Assembly: GCF_022605725.1 (NCBI RefSeq)
Contig: NC_065551.1
Span: 4,464,001-4,528,000 of the forward strand
DNA from: Anthonomus grandis grandis
Lineage: Eukaryota > Arthropoda > Insecta > Coleoptera > Curculionidae
Length of the DNA: 64,000 bases
Direction of reading: 5' to 3'
Part shown: piece after piece, positions 20,153 through 32,165 of the stretch
How the letters are laid out: each line of letters begins with the position of its first letter
Position numbering within the stretch: position 1 is the stretch's first letter
Translations under genes and position numbers: made by a program
The notes under the pieces: model-generated
The model's database searches: none
Told to the model about the DNA's origin: nothing
Seen by the model: only the letters and a program-made list of their open reading frames with translations

Positions 20153-22651
20153 CAGGGTGTTTCAAAATTCACTACATATATTTTAAGGGCGTATTCCTGA
20201 GGTCAAAATAATACTTTTTTTTCCTATAAATATGGGTCCTAAAATGCCCCTTCAAGCTACAGCCATCGCAAGAAGTGTAAAAAAATCGATTTTTTAAAAC
20301 TGTGTCTACAGTTTTGCATCAAATTTAACGAAATTTGGAATACCCCTGTTATTTTAGGCGGTCTATTTACTTTTTTATCTTAGAAAAGGCGTAAAACTAA
20401 TGTTAAGGGGTAAACTGAGGGGGTGCACACTTTTGACAGCCAAAATTTTATGTACGCATACATTTTTTTTTAAATTAAGCTACACCAGAATATGGGCCAT
20501 ACAAAAATCTAAATTTTATGTCTCTTGCATTTTTTTGATAATACGAATAGTTTTTGAGAAAATCATCGATTAATAAAAGGCTACCAATAACGTAATAATT
20601 AAAATTTAAACAGATAATATTAAGTAGTAGACTGACTATTTGTTTTAGGACATTTTTTAAGCGGCACGACATTTAACAATAAATAGGTAGACTGGTTTTG
20701 CTATTGTTGAAACTTTGTTATTGAGGTTTTTTCAATAAATTGATGAAGAATTATTTACATTAAAGAATGACGGTTTATAAAAATACAAAAATTGGTTAAA
20801 AAATTATTTAACATTTATTAACATAATAATTAATTATTTTTTAAATAAACAATCAACTTCTGAGAAACAAATATTTTTTTAATAAAAAGTGCTCGAAATG
20901 CGCTCCCCCCGCCGCAATACAAGCCTCCATTCGTCTTCTCATAGATTGTCTTACTCGCTCTAAAATTCCGGGAGTATTTCTTATTGTTTCAAAGGCATCA
21001 ATAATTCTTTGCCTTAGGACCTCGAGCGAAGGCACTTGACCAGGATTATAGACGAGGCTTTTTACATATCCCCAGAAAAAAAAATCCAGAGGATTGCAGT
21101 CTGGGGAGCGTGGAGGCCATGGTATTGGGCCTGCTCTACCAATCTATCTCTCAGGAAACACAAAGTTTAAATAGTCACGCAATGTTATACGGAAATGAGG
21201 GGGGGCACCGTCATGCATAAACCACATGTTCGCTCGCACATTTAAAGGTACATTGTCTAGTAAGCCATTTAAATGGTGCTGTAGAAAGTCTAAATAAGTG
21301 TTGCTAACTAAAATTCTAGGAAAAAATAAAGGACCAATTAACTCATCTCCCACTAAACCTGCCCATACTTTAAGGCTAAAGTGCTCCTGGTGGTGAGATG
21401 GCCTAATTTCGTGCGGATTCTCTGCTGCCCAAACATGCACATTGTGAAAATTCACCACCCTTTCCCGCGAAAAATGAGCTTCGTCTGTGAATAGAATACT
21501 TGATAAAAAATTATTATCTCTCGCGCATCTCTGAAGTAACCACCTTGCAAACTGTAAGCGCCTTGGGAAATCTTGACGTAGCAATGCTTGAACTCTTTGA
21601 ATATGGTATGGATACAAGCTATTTTCGTGCAAAATCCGCCAGGCAGTTGCATGAGAAACATCCAAATTCCGAGCCTAGGCCAGGATCGTCGTCGATGGCA
21701 TTCAAAATTTGCTCCTCTGTCACTGGGTTTCGTGCTTGTTGTGGTGTGCCTGAATTGTTCCTGGGGGTCCGAAAACTACCGTATTCCCTAAGATGCCGAT
21801 GTGACTCTGAAAATGTTCGTACATTCGGGAGTCGGCGATTAGGAAACCTTAACTGATACAATATTTGAGCTTCATTCGCGTTACCATCAGCAAGACCATA
21901 AACAAAATGGATGTCTGCAAGATGTTCGAATAAATAACGTTCATTTTCCATTTTAGCAATGTTAGCGTTTAGAAATAAAACATGGGAATAAAAACTACAC
22001 TTTAAATCTAAAACGGGAAGTAAACTACTGGAATTAAACAAAGTCAACAATGGCAGTAAATTTATTTTACACCAAATGTCAAGCAAGTTAAAAAATGTCT
22101 AAAACAAATACTCACAGCCTACTACTAAAACCTTAAACATAAAAATGTCAACAATTGCGAAACACAGCCTACTTCCTAAATTTTTTCTTTGATTTTTAAT
22201 TTACGATATTGCTATCCTTTTATTTATTCACCGGCGATTTTCTCAAAAACTAATAGTCGTATGAAAAAAATGCAAGAGACCAAAAATTTAAATTTTTGTA
22301 TGGTCTATTTTTTGGTGTAACTTAATTTGTAAAAAAAATTATGTACACATAAAATTTTGGCCGTCAAAAGTGTGCACCCCCTCAGTTTACCCCTTAAAAT
22401 TATTTTTACACCCTTTCTAAGATAAAGAGTGAATAGACCGCCTAAAATAACGGGGGTGTGTTCTAATTTCATTAAATTGGATGCAAAACTGTAGACACAG
22501 TTTTAAAAAATCTTTTTTTTTTACACTTCTTGCGATGGCTGTAGCTTGAAGGGGGTGCATTTTAGGACCCATGTTTATAGGAAAAAAAAGTCTTATTTTG
22601 ACCTCAGGAATACGCCCTTAAAATATATGTAGTGAATTTTGAAACACCCTG
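20153..22651 (-). mobile_element. DD41D-type element with TIRs over 0.5 kb, nested in copy 1
   Basis: It starts CAGGGTGTTTCAAAATTCAC at 20153 and ends with the complement at 22651, flanked by TA (20151-20152 and 22652-22653). Inverted similarity continues inward to about 20670 on the left and from about 22085 on the right, with small indels, giving TIRs of about 0.55 kb in a 2.5-kb element. The insertion point is confirmed by the uninterrupted sequence in the related element near 46670-46690. Confidence 0.95.
20853..21951 (-). pseudogene. DD41D-type transposase with one stop and one frame shift
   Basis: Starts MENERYLFEHLADIHFVYGL at 21951. The N-terminal part has GNANEAQILYQLRFPNRRLP (HTH region), TFSESHRHLREYG and NPVTEEQILNAIDDDPGLG. 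A frame shift near 21665-21690 precedes DVSHATAWRILHENSLYPYH. The catalytic region has FTDEAHFSRE (Asp 1), VWAAENPHEIRPSHHQ, LKVWAGLVGDELIGPLFFP, MHDGAPPHF (Asp 2) and RSPDCNPLDFFFWGYVKSLV (Asp 3), with 41 residues between Asp 2 and Asp 3. The codon after FPER is TAG where the family has Trp. The rest to FEHFLLKKY is in frame. Only two lesions are visible, so decay is recent. Confidence 0.9.
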
Positions 22652-23450
22652 TATATAGTCTATATCTAATGTGCGTAAAAGACACAAGTTTTATTTATAA
22701 AAAAAACACACTTTGCATCCTGAATGTAATATTTATTAATTTGTTTGCCTCATATTTAGTTATTGTGCATAATAGGAGAGATTAGATGAAAATTAACAAA
22801 AATAAATGCTTATATATACTAAAAACTAAAAATCTTATACAAAAACTTAAAATTACTCATTTGAATCTGGCCCAAATAGTTAATACAATTTTCTAAACTC
22901 TGTTTTTTTGCCTTTTTTTTTAGCTATTTGTTATTACAAATTACAACTCAGATGTAAAATAGCCTTTTTTCTTCCAGTGAATTATGAAAGAAGTAGTCTT
23001 GCGTCTCTGGGATATAACAAGTGTGGCAGTAACTGTAAAAAAAATAATTTAACTGGTTTTATAGTGTCTCTGTCATCAAGACAAATCATGGACAAAAAAT
23101 TGTAAAAAAAAATTAAACTTGTTTAATTAATAAAAAAAGGGGTTTCTTACCTTATGCAACAATAACTAGTTTAGCCACAGATCTTCAATTTCTGCATCAG
23201 ATCCATTCAAAATAATCTGAAGCAAATTACGATATTATTCTTCATATCTTATAATTTTTTCCTCAGACTTTCTCCACTCTTCCTCTCCTAAATTCATAAC
23301 TTCCTCCTTAATCAAATTTATAACTTTTTTATCAAATTTTGGATACCTATTTTTTCTGCAAATTCTTCTTTTTAGTTGTCCCCAATTCAACTCGATACGA
23401 TTAAATACACAATAATATAGAGGAAGTCTGAGGACAGTATGACCATACTT

Positions 23451-24610
23451 TTAAACTATGTTATCCACTACATACTGCTTTTCCCATGATTTGGTATTTA
23501 CAACTTCCAATAATTGTTTCTTTGTATAATTATCCATAACAATCACACTGTTTTCCTTTAAATTTGGAATTAACGTTTTCTCAAACCAGGTTTCAAATAT
23601 ATCTGCATGCATGTTTCTATGATAGTCCACATTGTACTTTTCTATTCTTTTGCCACACAATTTCAGTCCATATTTCACCCAACCTTCTTTTGAACCACAA
23701 TGAATAATGATCATCCGAGATCCCCTGTTTGGTGGGGATCTCGAACATCATTTAAGACACATTTGTTAGAACTATCAGTCCAACCCTTTTTTTGTCATGT
23801 CATGTGTATCATACCAGGTTTCAACTAAATAATATATGGATCTTTCTTCCTCCCGAAATTTTTTAATATTCTCCAAATATTCTATACGCCACCTGACAAT
23901 TCGAGTACTTTCCATTACAGCCGCCCTTTGGTTAACCATCTTAAACTTAAAACCAAGTTTTATCAGGTATCTCCGCAAGGTTGAGACTGAGAAACGTTTG
24001 TCCCTTGCCGATAAGGTGTCTTTAACCATCTCTATATTCGGAACCTCATTGTTTTTGTAGTTTACAATACACAACTTCTCTTAGCAATTTGGCAATATCC
24101 GTATCAAGTCCCTTTGATTGTCCTATATCTCTCCTTTTTTTTCTGCCTTTAATCCCTTTTTTTACAAAATAGTATACTGTACCCATCATTTGTGAATCGA
24201 GGATCATTTATTAGATTGTTATAGACATTAAAAAAAATTTGTTTGCCGTCTGTACTTAAACAATTACGTTTTAAAACCCTTTGATTTTCCCCTGTAGCTT
24301 TTACTTCCCTGGCTTCTTCCTCTGCTTCCTCAACACTAGAAAATGAACTATCAGAACTATGTGAGTCTAAATCACTGTCCAGATCACTGTTATTGTTTTC
24401 ATCACAAATGTTATTGTCTTTCTTGTGCACCCACGGTCTCCATAAGCCCGCACAAACACTTTCCTCTTCATTTGCCAAATTTTCCTGCCTATTTTCCCAG
24501 GGTCGAAACATTTTAAGGTCTTTAGGTATAATACCAAAACAAATCCACAAACAGAAATAAATAAAACACACTTCAAGCAATACCGAAGCAATACCGACAA
24601 AACCCATCAA
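23451..24610 (-). pseudogene. IS630-like DDE transposase, copy 1
   Basis: Minus-strand pieces in order are: a FRPWENRQENLANEEESVCA start region with an acidic Ser-rich linker (SDLDSDLDSHSSDSSFSSVE), then LKRNCLSTDGKQIFFNVYNN; an HTH-type stretch TLSARDKRFSVSTLRRYLIK and LGFKFKMVNQRAAVMES; YYLVETWYDTHD (first acidic position; the usual family residue is D in YLDETW); then IIIHCGSKEGWVKYGLKL, NMHADIFETWFEKTLIPNL and SVIVMDN (second Asp). The third acidic block is not clear. Several frame breaks are present. This transposase type is seen in insect genomes as an unnamed DDE protein; the superfamily call is by motif only. Confidence 0.7.
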
Positions 24611-25154
24611 ATAATAACCTCACATGACCCCCCTCCCAACTATCAAAGGCGATAGACCCATCCTTAAAGATCTCTTTAAAAACACGACGAAAGTAATATT
24701 AAAACGGCCCAAAAATTTATCTGGGTACGGCCCCGTAATCCTCAAAATCAGTGGGATAGAGACAGATACACAATCACTTGCACAACCTAAAGTAGGAATC
24801 GCCAGATCGTAGGTGTTTTATTTTTGTTTAATAGACTAGCTAAAAAGAGGTGACAATCTGGGAGTGTTTAAAATGCAAGTGTTTAAAATGATTTGTCCAG
24901 CGGAATTTTTTGATATTATTTTCTTTTTAAAAATTGTTTAAAAATTAAACATTTTCGAAAGAAAAATAAAAAATTGTGTAAAACATGGGGTTTTACGTAT
25001 ATTTAAAATGATTTCATAGATAAATTATATAACATTTTGCCATTTAAACATGTATATCACGCGACAATAAATACGACATAGACGCACGGACTATTTAGTG
25101 CGGCATCTGCGACACATCAAAGATTCTAATAGATCTCTGAACTGGACTTTATAA

Positions 25155-26165
25155 ATATCAACAAATTGGCAATGAAAAAAGTAATAAGTAAGCATGCTAA
25201 AAGTAAAATTTACAGGAGTTACCATTTTGTCATTTGTCTTTGAAAATTTCATAGAGTCCAAGATTTGTATGGAATCCAAAATTTCTGATGCATTGAAACT
25301 TCTCTTCTTTCAGGTTTGGCATCAGCTTTAGAGTAAGTTTTAACATTGTGGCTGTCAAAAGTCTACGGCAAATAAGATGAATTCTGCTATGTATTGAGCT
25401 TCACTGGGTAATTTACTCCGTTACTTCGATGTCTAGAAATTGAAATCATATTTTGAAGTATTAATTTTAAAAATCAGTCAAAAAAAGTGTATCAAGTGTA
25501 TCATACAAAATGACGGCCTACGAGATACATTGCTACAAAAATATTACAGTAAAGCAGTTTATCATTAATAATTAAGGTTAAAGCTTACCACTTCTGGTGG
25601 GGACAGTTACGAAGACCTTTTTAACTTACCTTGTCTTTTGTCGACAAACTTAACACAGCAGCTTCTTCTTTTCAGAATCCATTTCTCACTTCTGTTGTTT
25701 ACATTTGCACTCACCATTTTCACAAAAGAATGATTGCAATAACTACTTTTGTATATGCAATGTCGCCAATGCCTATATTCGATTCAAAGTTTTTACTGCT
25801 TATTTCTTACTATTTTTAATTTTTACTATTTCAATAATTACATTAAAACTCACTGTTTTTTTAGATTTTTTTTTTACCCCACGAGTAAGCATACCTAAAT
25901 CAAAACAAACTATAGAAAAAATATCACACTAAACTGAAAACCTGCAAAAATGTTGTGCAAAATATGAGAACAAATCAATTTTGTTAAGACTGGCAAATTG
26001 TGATTAATGAAGTTTTTCGGCAGCAGTAAAAGGAAAGCGTCTGCAAAATTCTAGAAGCTAAAGAAGTATGAAAAATGGCCATTGGCCGCATTTTATATGA
26101 CATATCAGACATTCTTGACAGAAGAGATCTTCATTGTTTGACAGTCCGTGTCGTCTCGAGGTGGT
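25155..26165. other. AT-rich sequence, nothing recognised
   Basis: No gene seen. The first 60 bases (25165-25225) resemble the sequence just left of the IS630-like copy (19478-19538) in the same orientation. Confidence 0.4.
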
Positions 26166-26336
26166 AGTTTCGCTTTCTTACCGCCATCTATATGTCGAAG
26201 AGTAGAAGCTATTTCATTGTTCTGTCAATCGCTCAAGCTTTTAAAGCCCTGATTATTTACTTAGTCCAAATTTCAGAACGGTGTCACAGGTGTTTCGATT
26301 CACGCAGACTGAAATAGGGAGACAATATGCGCGTTC

Positions 26337-28191
26337 CAGTCAGGGTCATCACTACGTTGTCGCGTTTTGCTGTTTAAGTATTATGGTTGTTCATCATTAA
26401 AAAATGTCATATAACAACATTTTTTGCATAGAAATTTAAAATAAATGTGGTGTGCTTCAAGGATCCATTTTATCCTTCTCTTCATCCAACCTTTTATCGG
26501 TCTAATATACAGGTTGGGGAATCGACCATTACGCATAGAGAGGTGCTTAAAGGCGAAATATGGGAATGCGCACGCATGCATTTGGTTTTTCAGTACGACG
26601 TTAGTAAGTATGTGATGGGATAACTTGAAATAAAATTTCCCAAAATATTATGCGGTTTAAATATGCATGTACGTTTCTAAAATATTATTCTGATGCAAGC
26701 TTTATATACATCAGTGTACAATCAGCATAGAATCGTAATCTAAAAAATGTTATTATGTTTGTGTGCATTCTATTGCATAACGAAAATTAAAGGGTTATTT
26801 TAATCAAAATAAAAAAAATAAATGAAAATTCTTAAAAGTATATTTAACAGAAATTAATTCTGTAAATAAAAGACTCAAATGAACCTCCTTCTTTAGCTAA
26901 AAAATAAGATAACCTATCATAAAACCCATCTCGTATTTATAAAACCGTTTCTGTTTCAAGAATTCTTCATCAGGTCTTGTTGAAAATAGACCCATCCCAG
27001 GCCTAAATCAAGAAGGATTTGAATAACAGGAAGAACTTGGTTTTGCAGCAACACAAGGTATTTCTAAGCGTTTAAAATACCATATAAAATGACTCTATAT
27101 TATGGCCTCCCAAAATACCAGCCCAAACATTCAATTTTTAAGAATACTGAGTACGGAATTGATAACTTCTGTGCTCATTTTCCTGAGACCAATATCGAAA
27201 CTAGGAAAGAAGATTCATCTGAAAATACTATATTTATTTCAATTACATTTAATATTTTCAAATGTAATTGAAAACAAATCTCTACAATGTACTGCCGAAT
27301 TGCCTCTATTAAAAAGAAATACTATTTATTAGAATTGAAATAAATAACAAAAAAATTATTAAATACTAAAAAAATTACAATAATGATTTTATTTAATAAA
27401 TGAATAAAATATTTTATTTAAAGCTATAGGGGTTGCTCACTTTTACAAGGGGGATGCTTAAAAATTATATTTGTTTATGCTATTTAAATTAAATTTAAAA
27501 AAAGAAGACCAAAGAAATCACAGGCAACCAGATTCTGACTAGTAGTTCTGATAAGGGTTAGCAAAACATCATTGGGGCGCAATGAATCCCACCTAACACC
27601 CCATCAAAATCCGTCATACCGTGGTACGCCAGACTTGTAAATATAATTACGCGTTATTTAAAAATAGGAAGAAAAAAATAACAAAATTTCTATAAATTTC
27701 ACCTCTTGGTCCATCTGCTTCTCCAAATGCCAGGAATATTCCTGCCGGTGGGGATTAGCTTAAAAAAAAACTTACAAGTCTCAAGCACCTTTGGAAACCT
27801 GTCGGTGTCAGATTCCCAATATGGATTTCTAAAAAAGATTTGGAGAATTTTTTTGTCAATTTTTCCCGCCGTAGGTTTTATTGAAAAAAGAACTAAAAAA
27901 GACTGACCCGCTTGCCAATTAACAGGTAACCTTAGAACCAGTTAAATCGCTGATAGCACTGTTACCGACATTCTTACAGGTTTTACTGAAAGTTGCTAGC
28001 ACCAATCAGGAAGTGGGATTATCAATGTCAAATGTCAAGATATGACATGTCATGACCGAATTAAACATCCAAAATAGTCTAGGATAATTAATTATGCATC
28101 CAAACGTAATCCTGATTAGAATTTTCCCGACAGAAAACATTATTTAGCATTATACTCCAGCAAAACGCGACAACGTGGTGATGACCCTGAC
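26337..28191 (-). mobile_element. DNA transposon with 36-bp TIRs nested in the left arm
   Basis: Terminal repeat CAGTCAGGGTCATCAC(T/C)ACG continues through TTGTCGCGTTTTGCTG at 26337-26372 and as its complement at 28156-28191, with one difference. Minus-strand coding traces at about 26950-27240 resemble a Tc1/mariner-superfamily DDE core. Length is 1.86 kb. No clean target duplication could be read. Confidence 0.8.
26950..27240 (-). pseudogene. DDE transposase scrap (Tc1/mariner superfamily)
   Basis: The minus strand reads SDESSFPSFDIGLRKMST, then after frame shifts ECLGWYFGRP, ILNA, KYLVLLQNQVLPVIQILL and VYFQQD. The order SDES-F, WxG, GxLN, YLxxLxxQVLP, FQQD matches the span from the first to the second Asp of these transposases. 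It is heavily decayed. Confidence 0.5.
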
Positions 28192-28829
28192 TGTACGAAC
28201 TTAATAAATATACGTGGACTGCCAATTCAATGAAAAGTAAATCACCACTCCTACAGGGGGCCGCCATTTTGCATGATTGTGTCCTTTTGACGTTGGTCAC
28301 TCAATTTTAAGTTGTCAAACAAATTTTAGTTGTGCCAACTGTAGCGAAACAAAACAATTAAAGTTTTTCAGAGGTCATGTTTACAAAAATAGAAAGTTAC
28401 ATATAGGTAAGAACTTAAGATAGTTACGTTAGAACTGTGATTTTTCTGGTACTTCTTTCAGAATTTTGTTAAAATTTATGAAAGAAAGTAATCCTCACCT
28501 GAAATGAGACAAAGTTTCAATCAACTTGGAATAGAAGCATGCACTTTAAAATATTTGTTTTATTATTCTAATAATCTTGAATCTTCAAATTCAGTTAAAA
28601 ACACCTATTTTCTTTCTATTTTTACTATTACGACTTTTCTTTTATGCATAGTGTTTTTACACTAATAGGTAAAACCATCTATCAAAATAAAAATATAGAT
28701 GACTTTATGAGGGTTTGTAATTAGCAAGGGTTTATATATAGTAAAAATAAACAACTTTATATATTATTCTATCATAAACAACACAGACAGACAATTTACA
28801 ATTATTCGGTTTTGAGTGTGACTGAACTA

Positions 28830-30035
28830 AATACGTTTAAATAAGGATGGTGATATATTATCCACATATTAAATAAGGAGGAAGCTATATATCGCCTGTT
28901 GCAGACGATATATCCAAGCGTCGTTTAGAAACGGGCAAAAACTAGGCAATCCGCTATACTCACACGTCAAATGTCAACGTCGTCAATTTCATTACCGTTA
29001 TTTAATATATTTTTTGTTGGCAACAGTACAAATTTTCAAAGTGACCAACATCAAAAGGACACAACCACTATAAAAATGGCGGGCAACAGGCAGTGGTCAT
29101 TTTTGGGTATCGTGGTCATATGCATTAGCAGTCCAGGTATATTTATAAGTTCGTGCCTGACTGGAACGCGCATATTGACTCCCTATTTGAGTCTGCGTGA
29201 ATCGAAACACCTGTGACACTGGTCTGAAATTTGGTGTAAGTAAATAATCAGGGCTGGGATTCTTAAATCACGACTCGATCTCGATACGATCACGACTTCG
29301 AATTCGATCGCGACTCGTGATGAGTCGTGACGAGCAGGGTGATTCTAAATTTCAATCGTCGGCTAAACTCGTTTTATTCGATTTGATTTAGGTTTATTAT
29401 CACCACTACCCATAGGGAAATAATAATTGAATTCATGGAAAATCTCAAGAACTTGTGACGTTTATCCACTTTTGGTTTTAATATGACAACATGACTGCAA
29501 TCAATAGCACCTATGACAAATTGGAAGAAGGCAAATTGGATCTCTCCATAAATGTTAATTTATTAAGTTGTTTATCTATTGTCTTTGGAAAAATTATTAA
29601 TTAATCTGCACGGTGATTGTCAATAATTTCAGTAGTTTTATGGATCTAACGACTTGCAGTAGTTTCGCTAATTCCAAATTTAAAATCTTGTCCAATGCTT
29701 CTTTGGTAACAATCTGTGTCATAAAATCTTGACATACTAAAACTGCCTATTCAATGGTAATTCTGCTTCCTCTGCCTCTATTATTAACACAAGGTTGTGG
29801 AAAATAGGGTCGAGTTAGATCTATTAGTTGTTGTGTTTAAGAAAGCTTCTTGATATACAAATGAAAACCTGGTATGACTATTGGTAAACAATCAATGAAA
29901 CAAATACGTTTAAAAAAGGATGCTGACACATTATGCACGTATTAAATGAGGAAGAAGCTATATCGTCTGGTGCATACGATATACCCAAGCGTGTCGTCCA
30001 CAAATCGTTAAAAACTAGGCAATCCGCAAGACACT
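28830..30035 (+). repeat. Direct repeat pair, about 140 bp each
   Basis: The block at about 28830-28965 (aaatacgtttaaataaggatg to actaggcaatccgc) recurs at about 29895-30030 in the same orientation, 1.07 kb apart, with about 80 percent identity by eye. The second copy is the right subterminal part of the Harbinger fragment, so the first may be a scrap of a related element. Confidence 0.7.
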
Positions 30036-30131
30036 CACGATTGCAAATTTTATTTAGAATCAGTTATGTCGAGTAATCGTAATTTTATTCCAAATCTAGA
30101 TTCTAAAATCGTAATTTTAGAATCCCAGTAC
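29253..30131 (-). mobile_element. PIF/Harbinger-like fragment
   Basis: Ends carry the imperfect inverted repeat CTGGGATTCTTAAA (29253) and TTTAGAATCCCAG (30131). Between them the minus strand (about 29810-29400) reads CYQRSIGQDFKFGISETTAS and then SNFPSS, VIGAIDCSHVVILKPKVDK. The GAIDCTHI-type block holds the first catalytic Asp of HARBI1-like DDE_4 transposases, and the preceding GxSxxTxSR helix is typical too. Most of the transposase is missing. Confidence 0.65.
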
Positions 30132-30219
30132 AAGGCTTTGAAAGCTTGGGCGATTGACCGAACACTGAAAAAGCCTCTACTCTTCGACATATAGATGGCG
30201 GTAAGAAAGCGAAACTGTC

Positions 30220-32165
30220 AAGCATCCAATTTTCATACGATGCTTGACAATTTAGGATATAGGATACATTTTCATTGAATTGGTTTAAAAAAAAACTAAA
30301 ACTTTCTATATCAATTTTTTATTCTAAAAATTATATCAAATACAGAGTATTTTATAAGTTCAGTTTATTTATATTATTTATATGTTAATCAATTTATTTG
30401 GAAATCCCATTGATATATCTTTCTCTTTTGCACTCATGGAGTTCATTTTAAAGGCAATCAAAAATGCTTTTTAAAAATGAGAAAATCCAATATGGCGCTC
30501 ATAAGAAAAAATAAAGTTGATGATCAAAAAAAAAAACGAAACGTCGGATTATTTTTTTTTGCGTCATGTTGTAGAGTATAAAAAGTGGAAATGAAAAACG
30601 TTTTTAGTTTTCCGATATATCTCTTTAAATAAAGTCGTTAGAGTTTTTTGGTAGTAGTTTTTTGGATATCTCCGGAAGTATCCGGAATTTTAAAATTTTT
30701 TAAACGTCATTTTATTAAGCTTCAAATTGCGCAACTTTGCCTCCATTTAACCGACCCCGTAACTCTTACAGTTTCCGAGATGCACCTTCAAATTTGGGAC
30801 ACCCTGTAAAGTTAAAATTGTAGGGATAGTGTTAAAATATTTATATTATATTTTGTTATTGTGTACATATATTTATATTTGTTGAATAAATTGAATTTGA
30901 AATTGAAAAAAAAAGACAGAAAATATCCAAAGAGTGCCAAGGGCCTTAATATCCTGACCATAAATATCCTGACCGTTTACTGACGCTAAACATTGATTTT
31001 CTTTGTTTTTCAAAAACCGCTTTGTGATCAACCATTATAATAAATTTGCTTTAAGCTACGAAACTGCCAGTTCGTCCTCAATTTCGTGCATAACAGACGA
31101 GGCTAATTACAAATTTTAATCCCTTATTCTTTGGAAGGATGCATTTCTGTGAATTAATAGGGGTAATTTGTGTGGCGTGATATCGCAGCTGTTGTCATAC
31201 TGTTGCAAAATATACAGTTACCACTGATATTTTAACAAATTTTAAGACAGGTAAATTTTTGGTTGAAAATTGGTTTCGAAACTTCAGAACCGAGTTCAGA
31301 TATTAATTAAACTGAAGGTCGTGGCATAAAGTGAACGTAGGTGGCAAGTGAATTTTAATAAAAGAAAAATTTAATAGTGGGCATCTTCATGGAAGCTAAT
31401 AGTTTTCTAACCCCTATCACATTGAACCAATAATACTTCTGTTACTGCTCATTAAAGTGGAGAGATCTTTAACATAGAATAAATCGAGAGGTTAACTTTT
31501 TGTGTAAAATACAACACTGAAGTTGGTCTCAATCTGTGGAAACAGCAAAAACGATGTTTTCCCATGAAATTATGCTAAATCCACAACTCGCCTTCATTCA
31601 ATTCTATTTGAACCTGATTCCGATTCACTGTCTAGGTACCTTTACTCCAAAACATTAATCGTCGTATTTCTTGCAATTTCCCATTCACTCGTTCTGAAAA
31701 GAAAGCTATAAAATAAGAATGCGTCATCGGCCAGGAGTATACGGTGGTGGGTCAATGTGCATCGAGTATTATTCACAATTTCTGGATGGCCTAGGGCGGC
31801 GCGGCGCCGAGACGCAGAGGCGACGCCACACGACGGCGCCACCTAATCGCCCACTTCGATCTTTCATGGTTAAATTGTATACAAAAACTGGCACGCCATG
31901 CCTATTTATTCATCTATTTCGGACCATCGACCATTGATGTAGTTTTGACAAGTTCCACTGTGAAAAGAAACATGCTTTAAAGGTTGCTTCACTTCATTTA
32001 TAAATTGGTGTTTTGTACTACGATGCTTCACTTAGTTTTATTGATTTTTAAACAGAAAGGTCTAAAAAAAGTAAGTAGCTGAGTTTCAAGGAAATTTCTC
32101 TGATTTGGAGCTTAAATATCTATAGAGACGTCTCAAATTTGAAATTGACTATTAGTCGTTATTGA
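30220..32165. other. No gene recognised; one TE end and a GC-rich island
   Basis: A terminal-repeat-like end (gggacaccctgta) stops at about 30810 without a visible partner. A short GC-rich block at 31719-31880 (ggcggcgcggcgccgagacg) stands out from its AT-rich surroundings but has no recognisable protein or RNA signature. Confidence 0.35.

Larger units (their letters stand above)
19553..25153 (-). mobile_element. IS630-like DDE transposon, copy 1 (5.6 kb)
   Basis: The right end (25080-25153) reads inward ATAAAGTCCAGTTCAGAGAT then CTATTAGAATCTTTGATGTG. The left end (19553-19610) is the inverted counterpart (CTATTAGAATCTTTGATGTG at 19571-19590) with its first bases decayed. The second copy at 46052-51414 has the same ends and shares about 400 bases of left subterminal sequence, the 22668-22860 segment and the transposase region. 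A DD41D element (20153-22651) is inserted; copy 2 has the uninterrupted sequence at that place. The transposase is on the minus strand. Confidence 0.85.
26168..30210. mobile_element. 4-kb inverted-repeat element carrying two nested elements
   Basis: Termini at 26168 and 30210 share an inverted repeat beginning TTTCGCTTTCTTACCGCCAT and continuing about 80 bases with few differences. Beyond that the left arm (to 26348, resuming at about 28185-28345) pairs with 28985-29260. Breaks in the pairing define two later insertions, one in the left arm (26337-28191) and one in the right arm (29253-30131). No transposase belonging to the outer element was recognised between about 28345 and 28985. Confidence 0.8.

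Noticed and set aside
21500..21856. 118-codon + strand frame
   Set aside because: Antisense to the DD41D transposase; no independent motifs.
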